A stretch of 64,000 nt of DNA from Scleromitrula shiraiana (taxonomy: Eukaryota > Ascomycota > Leotiomycetes > Helotiales > Sclerotiniaceae): assembly GCA_028455995.1 (NCBI GenBank), contig JABELC010000010.1, forward strand, positions 1,762,001 to 1,826,000, in the 5' to 3' direction. The position numbers were made by a program, and so were the translations under genes. The notes beneath the pieces were generated by a model. It saw nothing but the letters and a program-made list of their open reading frames with translations. It ran no database searches and was not told where the DNA came from. This document shows, in pieces, positions 20,712 to 31,701 of this stretch (position 1 is its first letter; each line of letters starts with the position of its first letter).

Positions 20712-22591
20712 TTTTGATTCTGTTATTGTAGAGTGTGGAAGGGAGGGTTTGGGAGAAAATGGAAAGAAATTTAGGTAGGTCAGATGTGTGTAGGGAGTTT
20801 GTTTGAATTGGATTTCGAACTGTGTGATGGGTGAAGTGAGGTGATGGAACATGACATCTACTCGCAATGCAGAATTATTTTCTACGGCTACGACTTCTCG
20901 GTTCATATTATGAATGTCTAATTTACTCGTGAACTCGATTTATTACATTTGATTAGTATTTATGACTGACACAAATTTCTCTCGTTGTGTCGATTTCGAC
21001 CTTGACCAGCTAACATATGCATTATATAACTTCATGCAGCACGTAAATGATTCATGAACACCAACTCCATATCTTCTGCTATTCTCCCAAAATCTCTCCC
21101 ATAAGATCAAAATCAATCACCAAATATACATCCCAATCCCCCACCACTTTCGATAATCATTCATTCTCTCCTCTACCAAACTCAACCCTGATCCGCTGCT
21201 TTAAATGTCGTTACTCCTGTCTTCCAAAATCAACTAACTTTTACTCACATTGATCATTCTACTGGTTATTAGTGAATAATATGCCGATTAGTCACGAACT
21301 GCTTCAATTTGTGCTACGATTCACACACACATATTTCACATGAGTATGTCAGTCATACATACAGATCAAACGCTTTATATATATCTCTTATCCATCTCCA
21401 AAATCACATATCTATATTCAAGAACGCACATACATACACACAAAAATACGACCACAAAACCTCTACAAAATCTACGTTCCTTCAAATCAAATCTACCTCG
21501 CTATTCACCAAGATGGAAATCAAGAAACCAAATAACCTCATCCATCAAACCAATTCCTCTTCTTCTATGTCAATATTGATGGACTCATGATTAGTGGTTT
21601 GCTAAAGACAATGATGAGAAACGGTGTCTTTTTTACAAATATGCAACAGAAAAAGAAAGGAGTGGCCAAATGAACGATCGTAACGCTGTGGTATATGGGT
21701 CTCTTTCTTCTCATTACCCGCGTGGTGTATATGAAAAGTAGGAAAGAAAAGGGGAGAGCAGGGTCAGAAGAGAAGGAGAGAGAGTGGAAGACATTGTTAA
21801 TTATGGCAATGGCATACATTGAGGAGGGGCAGGGTGGCATGAGGATGATGCTGGATTTTATTGGGATTTTAGATACAACATAAACCGGGAAAGGCTTGAT
21901 TATTGGATAACTACATAAAATAAAAGCACTTCTTTCTTATATCTGATTTCTATCGCTGGCCTCTATTTTTATATAAATCTAGGTCTATTCACTTAAGTGA
22001 AGAAATTGGTCAACATCATCATGACAGTTGAATACTACATGGTGGTTTGGTGAATCTTTGATTATCGCTTTCTATTATTTGAACCATTTACTCTGTCTAT
22101 CAAAATGAGTCTGTCATGTTCGATTAGCACTTAAATTCTCCTATATAATCTACTGATCGTCGCAACCTTGACCCTGACCTCGATCATTTCCATTGCCTTG
22201 ATTTTCTTTCCTCATTGTCATGTAGAACTTTCTTGGTAAGACCCAAATTCTATAACTTCATACATCATATTGATTACTCATTGATATCAACCCTAACCAT
22301 GATTTTGATCGGCATCATCTTAGATTTGAGATGCTGCAGAAGTGGCTTATTATATTACTCACAAACTACTTCATTAATTATATGATTCATATACGTATTT
22401 CACAAAACAAAACAACTTCTTTTTGGAACTTAGACTACCTACATACATGCTTTCTTACAACAATACGTACACACAAACTCCACATTATCCTCTTTGCTTC
22501 AAGTCAAAATCGGCTCACTATTCACTTCAGCTCTAAATCGAAATTCAAATTAACTTCATAAACTCGAAAACACGCTTTATTCTACACCAAC
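20712..22591. other. intergenic, no supported gene
   Basis: About 1.9 kb. A tiny frame (21511-21589, + strand, starting MEIKKPNNLIHQTNSSS, 25 codons) follows an A/C-rich leader resembling that of the gene at 22592, so a dead or shortened relative is conceivable. The rest is AT-leaning, with short (CA)n/(CATA)n runs near 21320-21450. No RNA gene seen. Confidence 0.35.
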
Positions 22592-23122
22592 ATGGGTAAA
22601 GGTCCTCTTATCCGTCGCGACCCCGAGCATCCCCCTCGATTACCCACCCCTCCACCCTTCCGCGACCCTCACTTTATCCATAACCCGCGTCCTCATTCCG
22701 ATTTATATTGCACCACCATTAAAGATTACTGCGGGACAGACCGGGCTGGCAACGGAGGATCCGAGAAGGGAGATAGAATTCCACTTTTCGATGAAAAATC
22801 GAAAAAGGCAAACAAGATGCCTGCTATGATAGCTCTCAGATGCATGGACAAATCCGGAGTAGAGGTAGTAAGGACAACAGTCCGAAACCCAGAGAAGGAG
22901 GAGAGGGAGAGAAATAAAAATCCTCGTAGAGCGTATTTCGACAGCAGAGGTAACGAAGTGGGGTTTGCTGGCCGTGAGTGGGATGAATATTTTGTGTATA
23001 TGACAAAGAAAGAGAAAGCCCGGGTGATCGATGAGGAAAACAAGAAGGGGAGATGGACCATTGATGGCCGACACGATTATGCTCACGCATTTTTTGAGAG
23101 GAATGTGCTAGGAACAGATTGA
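22592..23122 (+). CDS. hypothetical small basic protein
   Basis: 176 aa, single exon, ATG in ACCAACATGG context after a long A/C/T-rich leader. The N-terminus is Pro- and His-rich (PEHPPRLPTPPPFRDP); the middle is charged with KCMDKSG-like loops; the C-terminal third contains REWDEYFVYMTKKEKARVID and FFERN. This last block loosely parallels the C-terminus of the protein at 20307 (W-D-x-Y-x-Y, T-K-x-E, a final F-x-R), so the two may be distant relatives. No signal peptide or membrane segment. I do not recognise it; codon use and a clean start make it a probable gene. Confidence 0.55.
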   Translation: MGKGPLIRRDPEHPPRLPTPPPFRDPHFIHNPRPHSDLYCTTIKDYCGTDRAGNGGSEKGDRIPLFDEKSKKANKMPAMIALRCMDKSGVEVVRTTVRNPEKEERERNKNPRRAYFDSRGNEVGFAGREWDEYFVYMTKKEKARVIDEENKKGRWTIDGRHDYAHAFFERNVLGTD

Positions 23123-23898
23123 TTGCATCAGAATATTTGGGGAACTTAAAGTGTTGGGTTATAAAGCTAGTTCATGGAGTTTTGATGCGTGGGTGATGGA
23201 TTTTGGATGGACATGAGTGGGTTAGGGGATTTCAATGTGTATTAATGAGAATGGTTGTTGCTATGTAGTGGAAGAGATTTTCGATATTTGGTACTAGTGC
23301 TAGTCTTGAACTATTCCAAGTGTATTTTCTCAGTCCGAATTTTAGTCAATTTCTTGGTTTTTATGTGTGAAATCCCTTATACTTCTGAGCCTGGAGGTTT
23401 CTTCATCATTACATATCCATATCTACGCCAAATTCATATCACATCATATCAAACGCAACCCCAAACATCACATAAAATCAAGATCAACAAAATCCATAAA
23501 AACATGATGGTAAAATTTGCATCTAGCTATGTTTTAAAAACAACGTGTGTACCAAATAGCTTCTTCTATCCTTCCATCCATCCATTCAAACATCCATCAA
23601 TAGTAAACGACTGTCCGATAAGTTTTCCCTGATCAATCCAACAAAATCCATCTGCGAAAATAGGAAAACAACAATAACGATAACAATATTGGGAAATAAG
23701 AAATCTCTGAATATTCGAAGAATAAAATAAGAATCGATGAGTACAGGGCAGGGAGGTGTGTCGGGGTGTATAACTCGATAATTTTGGGTCAGAGGTGAGA
23801 TACGTTGAATATTGAGTAGGATTTGGAGATTCCGGAATTTGTTTTCTGAGGTAGGGTCCCAAAACAGGAAGTAAGTAGTGTTTCCATGACTACGCATA
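23123..23898. other. intergenic, no gene seen
   Basis: Likely 3' ends of the two convergent genes at 22592 (+) and 23899 (-). One (ATCC)n-like run near 23572-23600. Confidence 0.4.
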
Positions 23899-24756
23899 CT
23901 ACGGTGCCGTCTCGGGTAGATCTCTCACACTATAACTATCACCCGGTTTCAAAGAAGATATCGCTGAGCTAGTACGCTGGTGTAGAGATGGAGCTCCCGA
24001 GCTACTACCTGGGGATAGGGAGAGCGCTTCTAAGCCGGCCTCTGGTGATTCCTTTGGACTGGCCTCACAGTTTTGCGTCCTTGGGAAACCTTCTATCCAT
24101 CTTTCAATGACTCTACGCAGCGCATCTGTATATATTTTCTCTTGTCTCGCACCCTCTGCCAACGCATCGCAAAGATCCTTTTGCCTCATCTGCTCCGCCC
24201 CAGCAATTATCTCTAACTCTTCTTCAGAAATAGACCCAAGTGAAAGTATCGTCTTTTTAATTATATCACACGTAGTTTGCCTCGTTGCATCCTCAAGATT
24301 TAACTTGATTCCATTCTTCCATAGATCGCCAGTCCACAGGCTTCGTCGGACAATTCCACAGATGTAGTAATATTCATTCATGTCATGAGTTCTTTTCGCC
24401 CATTGCTTCCTACATCGCTTACAAGGAAGAGCTAAGCCGGCCCACAAGCCAGCGGCATCTTGAAGGCCTTCGAAATCTGCAACAGTAGTGGCGTGGCCTT
24501 GGCTACCAGATTTAAACTCTGTGATGGTTTTATGGCTGCTAGGATCTACTTCTGAGAGTTTATGTAGACAGAGGTTGTAGACAGGAATCTCTGACATAAT
24601 GTGTTCTTGAATATAGGGGGTATGAAGAATTTCCTCTACAGAAGTAATAACTTTAGAGCTTGAATAACTGAACTCAGTACTTTCGCCCGAGTAATAAATT
24701 GTTGAACGATCCGGCTTAGTGCTTCCTTCCGGAGGAGAGGATTCTTTCGACGTCAT
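23899..24756 (-). CDS. hypothetical protein with a Cys-rich core
   Basis: 285 aa, single exon, ATG at 24756. Residues 1-40 and 230-285 are Ser-rich and probably disordered. The central part is helical with the cluster PCKRCRKQW (Cys112, Cys115), His123 and Cys133, an arrangement C-x2-C-x7-H-x9-C that could hold zinc, although no known finger fits. A Glu-rich helix near 175-200 (SEEELEIIAGAEQM) follows. No signal peptide or membrane helix. I do not recognise the family. The length, regular codon use and absence of stops support a real gene. Confidence 0.6.
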   Translation of the reverse strand: MTSKESSPPEGSTKPDRSTIYYSGESTEFSYSSSKVITSVEEILHTPYIQEHIMSEIPVYNLCLHKLSEVDPSSHKTITEFKSGSQGHATTVADFEGLQDAAGLWAGLALPCKRCRKQWAKRTHDMNEYYYICGIVRRSLWTGDLWKNGIKLNLEDATRQTTCDIIKKTILSLGSISEEELEIIAGAEQMRQKDLCDALAEGARQEKIYTDALRRVIERWIEGFPRTQNCEASPKESPEAGLEALSLSPGSSSGAPSLHQRTSSAISSLKPGDSYSVRDLPETAP

Positions 24757-25224
24757 GGTTGCGAGGATAAGGCTTCGATGAAGATAGTGTTAGGAGAAAT
24801 GAAGTAAATTCGTGGAAGACAAGGAATTTTTTGAGATCCAAAAAGTGAAAATTTGTTGAAGGTAGAAGGAAGTGAAGATCTTGTGTACTGTTGCAGAAAA
24901 GAAGAAGCAGATCCAGGAAAAGTAGCCTCCTATTTAAGCACCTCAGAGTGCATTGAGAGCAGTAATTAACAGGCCCTTGAAGACACATACTATAGAGTCT
25001 TATGATTCTTGAAGAGAAATCGTGATTCACTTTTTGAAAATATGTATGTTTTCTGTCAAAATGGCGCGAGACTCATTACTTTCACCGAAATTATGGCTGT
25101 TTCTGCCTGTTTGAAACTATACTCATAAGCATTATGATACTCTTTCCATATTTGAGTTATCGATGGCTCAATAATCAACATTGTGCGCGCTCCTTTGCAG
25201 TAGTACAAGCTTTGAGTCTTGCTA
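24757..25224. other. intergenic, no gene seen
   Basis: Upstream side of the gene at 23899, with nothing else readable. Confidence 0.35.
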
Positions 25225-26846
25225 CTAACTTTCTTCCTCCTTTGTCATTATATCGTTCAAGGAAACCCTACAGAATTGTGTATTCAAGCTTTGAAAAATA
25301 CGTGACTCATTCGTTTTAAAAGAATCAGAATAGATAGGGAATGATATCGCAATCTTCTTTTTGAGATCAAAACTCTCGAATTTTCCTTGCAATCTACCTC
25401 CCTCCATATTGACTCTTTCCTTCTTATTCGTATCAATATCAACACTCTTGCACTTCCATCTCCCAAGATCACTTTCTTCCTTGACTAGAAGGCTGATGGG
25501 TGGTTGAACCATTCGTTTCATGGGGACAATATGACCTTGCGAAGGAACCGAAGAATGAGAACCGATTAAGATTCTATCGACTTCTTCTTTCTTCGACCTT
25601 TCTTTCTCCTGTCTCTTTGATTTAGATGAAGCACATGCATTCGTTAAAGATGGCGGAAAGTAATAAACATTTCTGGACTCACTTGATCGTGGAAGGTAGA
25701 TCGGATTCCGAGGATAGCAAACTGGCGATACCTTATCCCCCTCCTAGGATCGGGACAATGGAATCCGGACAACATCCAACTGTGTCCCCCTCGTCACCAA
25801 GTAAACTTCTTTCTCCGCCCACTTCAATTTATATGGTAATCGACTCACGCTCATGGATAAACTTTCACCTAATGGTACCGTGGTTCTGAACACCAATTTT
25901 GGGGAACTTCGTGCAATTTTCCGGGCCGATAGTCGATGGGTGGAGACTTGTAGACTGAGATACATCTTCTCTGCATTCTCAGATAGTCTACTCTCAAGTG
26001 CGGCAAAATGAACATAGCCACCGCAGCTGGAGAAATGAGGCTTGATAAAAACATACAGGAGTGATACGTGGTGCAACATAACTTTCTTGAAAAGTAAGTA
26101 TTATTTTCGAACTTCGCAAAGAGGATTTCACCATTACCCAAAGCCCATACAAGAAGTGGTGCTGTTGGATGGAATGCGGGTGGAGAGTGGAATATAAAGC
26201 TATCTGTATGCTGTGAGTAGTGAAATCGAGGTGGCGAGTCTTCGGTTGTCGTATTGAATATATGAATTGAAACTTGAGATTTATCGTCGCCGGTTGCTCC
26301 CCGTTTCCTACCAAAAATCAACTCCTCGAGTTTATGGGCATCTTCATTATCAATTTCACTATCTTCCTCCTGGCTATCTTCCGAAGTGCTATAGTAGCTT
26401 TGCGTATAGTGGCTGTCAACCGAATCAGAGTCTTTGTCTCCAGACAATAGTTTACGTTTCAATACATATCCTGGTACACCAGATATGAGCGATTCAAGAC
26501 CAGCTCCCGTGTCGATACCTCTTTCTTCCTTGTCATCAGACTCGTTAAACTCATTGGAGACGTCATTTTCCGAAACGTCGGTATGCTCATCTTTAGAGTC
26601 TGCATCATGATGATTGAATTCATCAACTTCCTCATTGAGGTCATCAATACTTAACTTTTCATTACCCCAGTCATTCCACTCGTCGTTATCATCAAGCTCA
26701 TCAAGATCTCCCATAGTGGATCCCTCACTCCAATCCGTTTCGGTGGAGTTCCCATCCGAACTAATATCAGAAGCGAACACCTCCATTTCCTCCATTTTGA
26801 TCACTTCATATTTCGATTCCGTTATCTTTTCGGCGTCATCTTTCAT
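25225..26846 (-). pseudogene. broken gene, possibly the C-terminal part of a fungal STAND/NACHT-type protein
   Basis: Three coding-like blocks line up on the minus strand but not in one frame. Block 1 (26846 to about 26065; open without ATG back to 26933) is acidic, then Ser-rich, then SFIFHSPPAFHPTAP and GEILFAKFENNTYF. About 26065 the coding-like frame moves by -1, as after loss of one base, into block 2 (SLLYVFIKPHFSSCGGYVHF, STHRLSARKIARSSPK, ending RIPLSRS). A TAG at 25746-25744 interrupts it, and the same frame goes on as block 3 (YPRNPIYLPRSSESRNVYYF, ILIGSHS, KEESDLGRWKCK, GRLQGKFESFD) to a stop at 25225. I found no intron that removes either break. The blocks recall the segment behind the repeats of fungal NACHT/STAND proteins; this is from memory and unsure. 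No 5' part of such a gene is present, so it is a 5'-truncated relic, or the assembly has errors. Confidence 0.6.
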
Positions 26847-27600
26847 AATAAGAGACGATACAGAAGTGTTACTAGATGGAACACTGCTCTGACTTACTGT
26901 ACCCGCATCAGCTGTTTGGGGCAGTAGATGATTTCACAGTACTCTTATCATGCGATTCGGTGATTCTTTGAATCACCTCGGCCAGATATGTACCATAATA
27001 TATAAATGTTCAATACGCGACCGAGCCGTTTAAGTTCTGAATGTACTTTCAACAAATATATATTATCTAAAATATATTTCAATGTCTAAATTCCAAATGG
27101 ATAAAAGAAAATGATTTGGCTCGCACGAATGATGTCAGATTAGTCACTTTATCTTTTCTATGCTCCCTTTTTTTTATGGCAAAGGATCCATAAATATATA
27201 CAGTCTAACTATACACTTTTTACCACTCGATCATCCGGGCTCATAACGTGCTAGAATCATGCAAAAGCTTTGTTTGTTACACCGAACATTCCTGGCTCAG
27301 TATATTCCTGACACATATTATATATACAATCAAACAAACAGATATTATTACAAATAAACATATTTTTATATTGATCTAATTAACATGACAAGAGCGCGTG
27401 GTAGCCATGTGAATAACCAAATCGCAAACCAAAGGTTGCAGATCAAGAAAAAGACAAAACCATAAATCTTCTTCCTGCCATCCACAGTCTCATTTGCCTC
27501 TTCATCCCACAAGTCAACATTGTACATAAAAGGTGTGTTATTTCTGGACTATGGTGTTACCATACGTCTTTGGCACGCTCTTGATGAACCTCAGTCAGGT
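26847..27600. other. intergenic, no gene seen
   Basis: AT-leaning with several TATATA-like strings (about 27190-27360). It likely holds the 3' end of the gene at 27601. Confidence 0.35.
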
Positions 27601-27840
27601 TCATTTAGCCGTTGTACGAATGACACCTACGATCATCCCGACAAGTCCGAAGATCACACAGATGACGAGAAAGACCTTTATGATACAACAGGCGGTAGGA
27701 TTACGCTGCGAAAAGTTCATTCGGGGGGTAGCATTGGGGTTGGCGGCGACAGGTTTGGTGGAAGTCGTGACCTGAGAGCCAGACTGGCTTGAAGAGGCGC
27801 CCTTCTCGAGATCAATTATTTCGAAATCCGAATTACCCAT
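27601..27840 (-). CDS. small single-pass membrane protein
   Basis: 79 aa from an ATG at 27840. Residues 1-48 are polar (Ser, Gln, Pro, Asn); residues about 51-74 form one hydrophobic helix starting CCIIKVFLVICVIFG; the tail is RTTAK. The layout suggests a tail-anchored or type-II single-pass protein with the N-terminus in the cytosol. Just upstream are a possible 5'-UTR donor (AAGGTTAGT, about 27955) and a branch/acceptor pair (gctaataatg ... ttctag, about 27870-27890), so the leader may be spliced. No family recognised. Confidence 0.45.
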   Translation of the reverse strand: MGNSDFEIIDLEKGASSSQSGSQVTTSTKPVAANPNATPRMNFSQRNPTACCIIKVFLVICVIFGLVGMIVGVIRTTAK

Positions 27841-28684
27841 GTTGTAGTTTGGACGGCTTGGCGAGTGGTAACTAGAACAATAGCATTATTAGCTTACATA
27901 CACTGAATTGGAAAGAAGTCAAAGTTATGTTGGAGGATCGGAAATCCACTAACCTTGAGGGTTCAGTGAGGAAGTAAGTTTAAAACTTGGATTTGTGGGC
28001 GACTTCGGATGATTGTTTTGTGTTTTCTGAAAGAAAGATATGTTGGGAAGGTTTTGTAAAATTGTCGAGATGATATTTTGGAGAGATTTTGCAAAGTTGT
28101 CGAGATGATATGTTGAAAAAGGAAAAAGGAAAGAATAACAATCAGAGAGCCTTTATCTTCGAATATCGCACTAAACATCTCAATCCACGCAGGAGAGAGG
28201 CGGGAAATTTGATCGAATTTAATAAAATTGCGCATACAGACTGATTGAATAGTTCCATTTATACGAATAATTCACTAGAAATATACGGTGTGCGGACGAA
28301 TATTGCCATAGATGAAGATAATCCTAGACCAGTCTAACGTGTTGAATTCCAAATCTATGGGTTGGAATCGAACCTAGGCTATGGGTATTATACGATGGAT
28401 ACAGACAAGATAGAAATATATCATTGCAAAACATGAAGCTCAATACTGGCTAAATTGCTCATCATAGTCATGGAAACAAGTTGACTATTCCCTCTCCTTT
28501 CTCCTCCACATCTTTTCCTACAAATTAATTGTATTCCAAAGTGAGTACCAATTCACCAGTCAATATGTCAGCAATGCTCAATTTTCAAAGGGAAACAAGA
28601 ATAACTATATTCATCCCATCACCCATCCTGCCTTCCCCAAACCTAGTACGATATCAACGACTTAGTTGAATAATACCGTCCGCC
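27841..28684. other. intergenic, no gene seen
   Basis: Contains a repeated phrase (gagatgatattttgg / gagatgatatgttga, about 28066-28110) and nothing else I can support. Confidence 0.35.
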
Positions 28685-29246
28685 TCATAACTCATCATGA
28701 TTAATTAACAAACATACTTTAGCATGATAAAGAATCAATTCCATCCTAGCCACTATCCTAGCCATTGTAGCCCGTTGTTCACGGTCAGAAACCCGGGGGA
28801 GTAATTTTACTTTGTGAAGCATATCCCCATATGTTTTCTCAAAATCAGGAGACTGTGGTTTGCAGGAATGATTGCTTGGGTGACTAATAGCGGAGAAATA
28901 ATGGAGAAACATGATTGCGACAATGCAACCAGAGATAAAAGCTAATACCAGCATCGAAGACGATTGATTATTAGGCGGAATTTTATGCTCCTCTTTAAAT
29001 TCGGCTCTATTTATTGAGCTATTTTCAGGTGACCACAACGTGGGCCCGTCGACTACGTTGACATGAGAGAGGTTAATGAAGATAGACCCCTTTGGCGCCA
29101 TCTCACTGTGTGGTTCTGGTAAGCTGATGTCCGAATGGATCATTAAGAGATTAATAGGCAAAGAACTTATACTTTGGAATATCTTCTTCTGAAAAACCCT
29201 GCTCATGCAAGTGAATCTGGGACTGATTGTATGGGTAACAATCCAT
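28685..29246 (-). CDS. hypothetical single-pass membrane protein
   Basis: Exons 29246-29173 and 29123-28685, 170 aa. The 49-nt intron has donor GTATAAG and acceptor CAG and joins an Asn codon. The start MDCYPYNQSQ has a good context (AAGCACCATGG). The first 85 residues are polar; a hydrophobic helix follows (SMLVLAFISGCIVAIMFLHY) and then a basic 55-residue tail with two helices (REQRATMARIVARMELILYH). There is no signal peptide, so the helix is an internal anchor. An open frame upstream to 29342 lacks an ATG. Unknown family; similar in outline to the small membrane proteins at 43.5-52 kb but without the PLLP motif. Confidence 0.55.
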
Positions 29247-29774
29247 GGTGCTTATCTGAGGCGTAGAACCTGTATTACCGTTGGATTTCAGGAACAAATC
29301 TTCGAGAGCGTTTTGAAAAGTTTTTGAATGTTGATGGATCAAAATTCTGCATGTAGGATGGAAATTTATAAGATATTTTCTACCATGTTAGAGATCACTG
29401 AACTACTGTAAAACCCAAATAAGGCCCCTAGACTCAAGCGAATAACATGATGAACTTTGGTAGTGAATAAGTTTCAAATTATTGTGGGAGAAAATAGCAT
29501 GTATCTTCGGTACGGCGCAAGATGATGAGGTGCCAATTTACCATTTGTGTATTCTCTATGAAATGTGTAAATTTTATGTCCTCTAGCCCTAATTTGTCGG
29601 TACGGAAGTATATCTACCTACTTTTCCCATGCCAACTTAAGCAATGAGTGTTTGGATCCATCTCCTTTTATACAACTTCCGTTGTCCAGGGCTGATAGCC
29701 CGTGAGATATTTGATATCGTGAATCAATATCAGATTCATGATTATGTCCGCCAAATATCACACTTTATATTGCA
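29247..29774. other. intergenic, no gene seen
   Basis: Gap between the membrane-protein gene and the downstream end of the SMP-30 gene; no supportable feature. Confidence 0.35.
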
Positions 29775-30907
29775 TCACAGCTCAACGCTTCCCGCGTTCA
29801 ACTTGAATTTGAAATCTTTTAATCCACCAACCCCAACATCGACCTTGAAAAGTGCTCCAGCATATTCATCATCTCCCTCTCCACCCCCAGCACTCGTGAC
29901 CCAAAGTTCAGTGCCTACAAATACCGGACAAGTAATACATTTTGTCGGATATTTGATCTCGCCTACCACTTTCCCATCCGTATTAATTTTCAAAACTCGG
30001 CCTTCTCCATATATTGCCTGCCAGATGTTTCCTTCGCTATCAAACTTAAATCCATCCGGCTCACCATCTCCATCGTGTTTCCAAAATACTCTTTTGTTGC
30101 TGACATCACCGGTCGTGGAATCGTAATCATATGCAAAAATTGTTTGTTCAGTGGTATGGGTAAAGTAGAGGGTCTTTTGGTCGGCAGACCAACCGATTCC
30201 ATTAGGTATTGTGAGGCCGTCGCGGATAATGTGACGCGTGAGGTCGCTATTGAATCGGAACATGGTGCCTTTAAAAGAGAATCTTAGCATTGCGAATCTG
30301 ACGAAGAAGCATCAAGAAATGCTTGCCTTGGTCACGTGTGTAAAGAGTGGAAGCTGGACTAGAAGTTTATGAAATGTTGTTTATGGCTCAAACACCATAT
30401 GACCACTCAGCCATAGCTTGGCATTGTTGACCTAGCTTTTCTCGTTCTCGCCACAGCGGGTTGAGAAGTTCAACACTCACCTTCACTCTGTGGTTCCCCG
30501 ACCCAGAAATCATTCATTGTTCCAATCCAAAAACGTCCCTGGGGATCGACAGCCCCATCATTGCTTCTCAATCTCTCATCCATTTCCTCCGTATCGTAGA
30601 ATCTCTTCAACAATTTGACTTTCCCGCCACTCCTTTGTAATACATAGATACCACTCTTGCCACCCACCAATATCCTGTCCGTACAATCTATGCCTTCAAT
30701 ATCAGCCGTTACACCAACAGGCATGTCCAATTGAATGGTTTTCAAGGACGATGGGCCAACATTAAGATCGAGGGTATGAAGACGTTCCTTTTTGATATCG
30801 ACAAAACGAAGATGATTGGTGCTGGGCTCGTAGAATGGCGCTTCACCCAAACCACATTGTGGGTTTATGTAGGGTTCTGTAACTGTCCATGTTTTGATAG
30901 ATGACAT
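29775..30907 (-). CDS. SMP-30/gluconolactonase/LRE-like protein
   Basis: Six-bladed beta-propeller of the SMP-30/regucalcin family, lactonases that need a divalent metal. Exons 30907-30481 and 30268-29775, 306 aa, close to the family length. The intron is 212 nt (donor GTGAGT, acceptor AAAG), long for this window. The metal ligands of the family are all present: Glu22 in LGEAPFY, Asn116 in RSNDGAVDPQGRFWIG, Asn165 in TIPNGIGWS and Asp214 in GEPDGFKFD. No signal peptide, so it is cytosolic. The catalytic set is complete, so an active sugar- or xenobiotic-lactonase is likely; the substrate cannot be told. Confidence 0.9.
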
Positions 30908-31416
30908 TGTGATAATTTTTGCTTTAGGAGAATAGGAGTTTTGCGTGGGGAAAAATGTTTTATGAGGATTTCACATATAGATGTTGAGAAAGTCACGACA
31001 CGATATACTCGATGATGATAGTGGGGCAAAGAAGACTTGATGCTGTCATACCCGCTCTCCGAATACGATGCTCGGAATGGAAAATTATTTGAGCGAGATT
31101 TCGTCCTTATGAAAATTCCAACTTGCTGCAACGGTGGATTTTTAACAGATCTAGACAACAAATATTATTCAGGTAGAGAAGTATTCCTACGTGCCTGCTG
31201 TGTACCTATTGATATATTGTAGTGGATATAGATAAAAGTTGCTCTCGTGCTCCCATTGATACAACTCGGTTTTCCGGGCCTTCTTCCGCTTGCAAAAAGG
31301 ACCAGATTTTGCCTGTCTCCAGGCTTTGCCCGTGAATACATATCTATATAATATCGAGTAAGATTCGCTGGTAGTACTGTATGCATATCGCGGAATTTGG
31401 AATGACGGAGCCATAG
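30908..31416. other. intergenic, no gene seen
   Basis: Short frames only; no motif. Confidence 0.35.
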
Positions 31417-31701
31417 CTATTTCTCATTTTCTTGTTTCGGCATTCCTTTATCATTGTAATGATCATTCACAAAATTTCTTTCCAACACATATTCAAGTGT
31501 GGTATGCTCAGAAATGTTTGAGTTAGTCCTTGGTAAGTTCAATGGATTGAGTACACGGCTCGTAGCTTGAAATAAGAGTTGTAGTTTCCCTTTTAGGTTC
31601 TCGCCAAGTTCTTTGGCTCCGATTGTCCAGCGTCGACTTGTCAAGTGTTTTGCGCCATTATTTCGTGCAGCTTTATAACCAGAACGAAGTTCCCGTCCCA
31701 T
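31417..31701 (-). CDS. possible 94-aa small protein
   Basis: A single frame with an ATG at 31701 encodes a basic N-terminus (MGRELRSGYKAARNNG), a helical middle (KELGENLKGKLQLLFQATSR) and a polar C-terminus. Composition is protein-like, but it is short, without motif, in a gene-poor stretch. It could be a relic. Confidence 0.3.
   Translation of the reverse strand: MGRELRSGYKAARNNGAKHLTSRRWTIGAKELGENLKGKLQLLFQATSRVLNPLNLPRTNSNISEHTTLEYVLERNFVNDHYNDKGMPKQENEK

Noticed and set aside
25994..26314. 106-codon minus frame with a 52-nt intron (GTAATG ... CAAG) as a rescue of the relic at 25.2-26.9 kb
   Set aside because: That splice leads into a frame that stops at once and does not carry the protein-like block; it does not restore the gene.
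28360..28385. Minus-strand GGTTCGATTCC, like a tRNA T loop
   Set aside because: Flanking bases do not form the T stem and no tRNA body is upstream.
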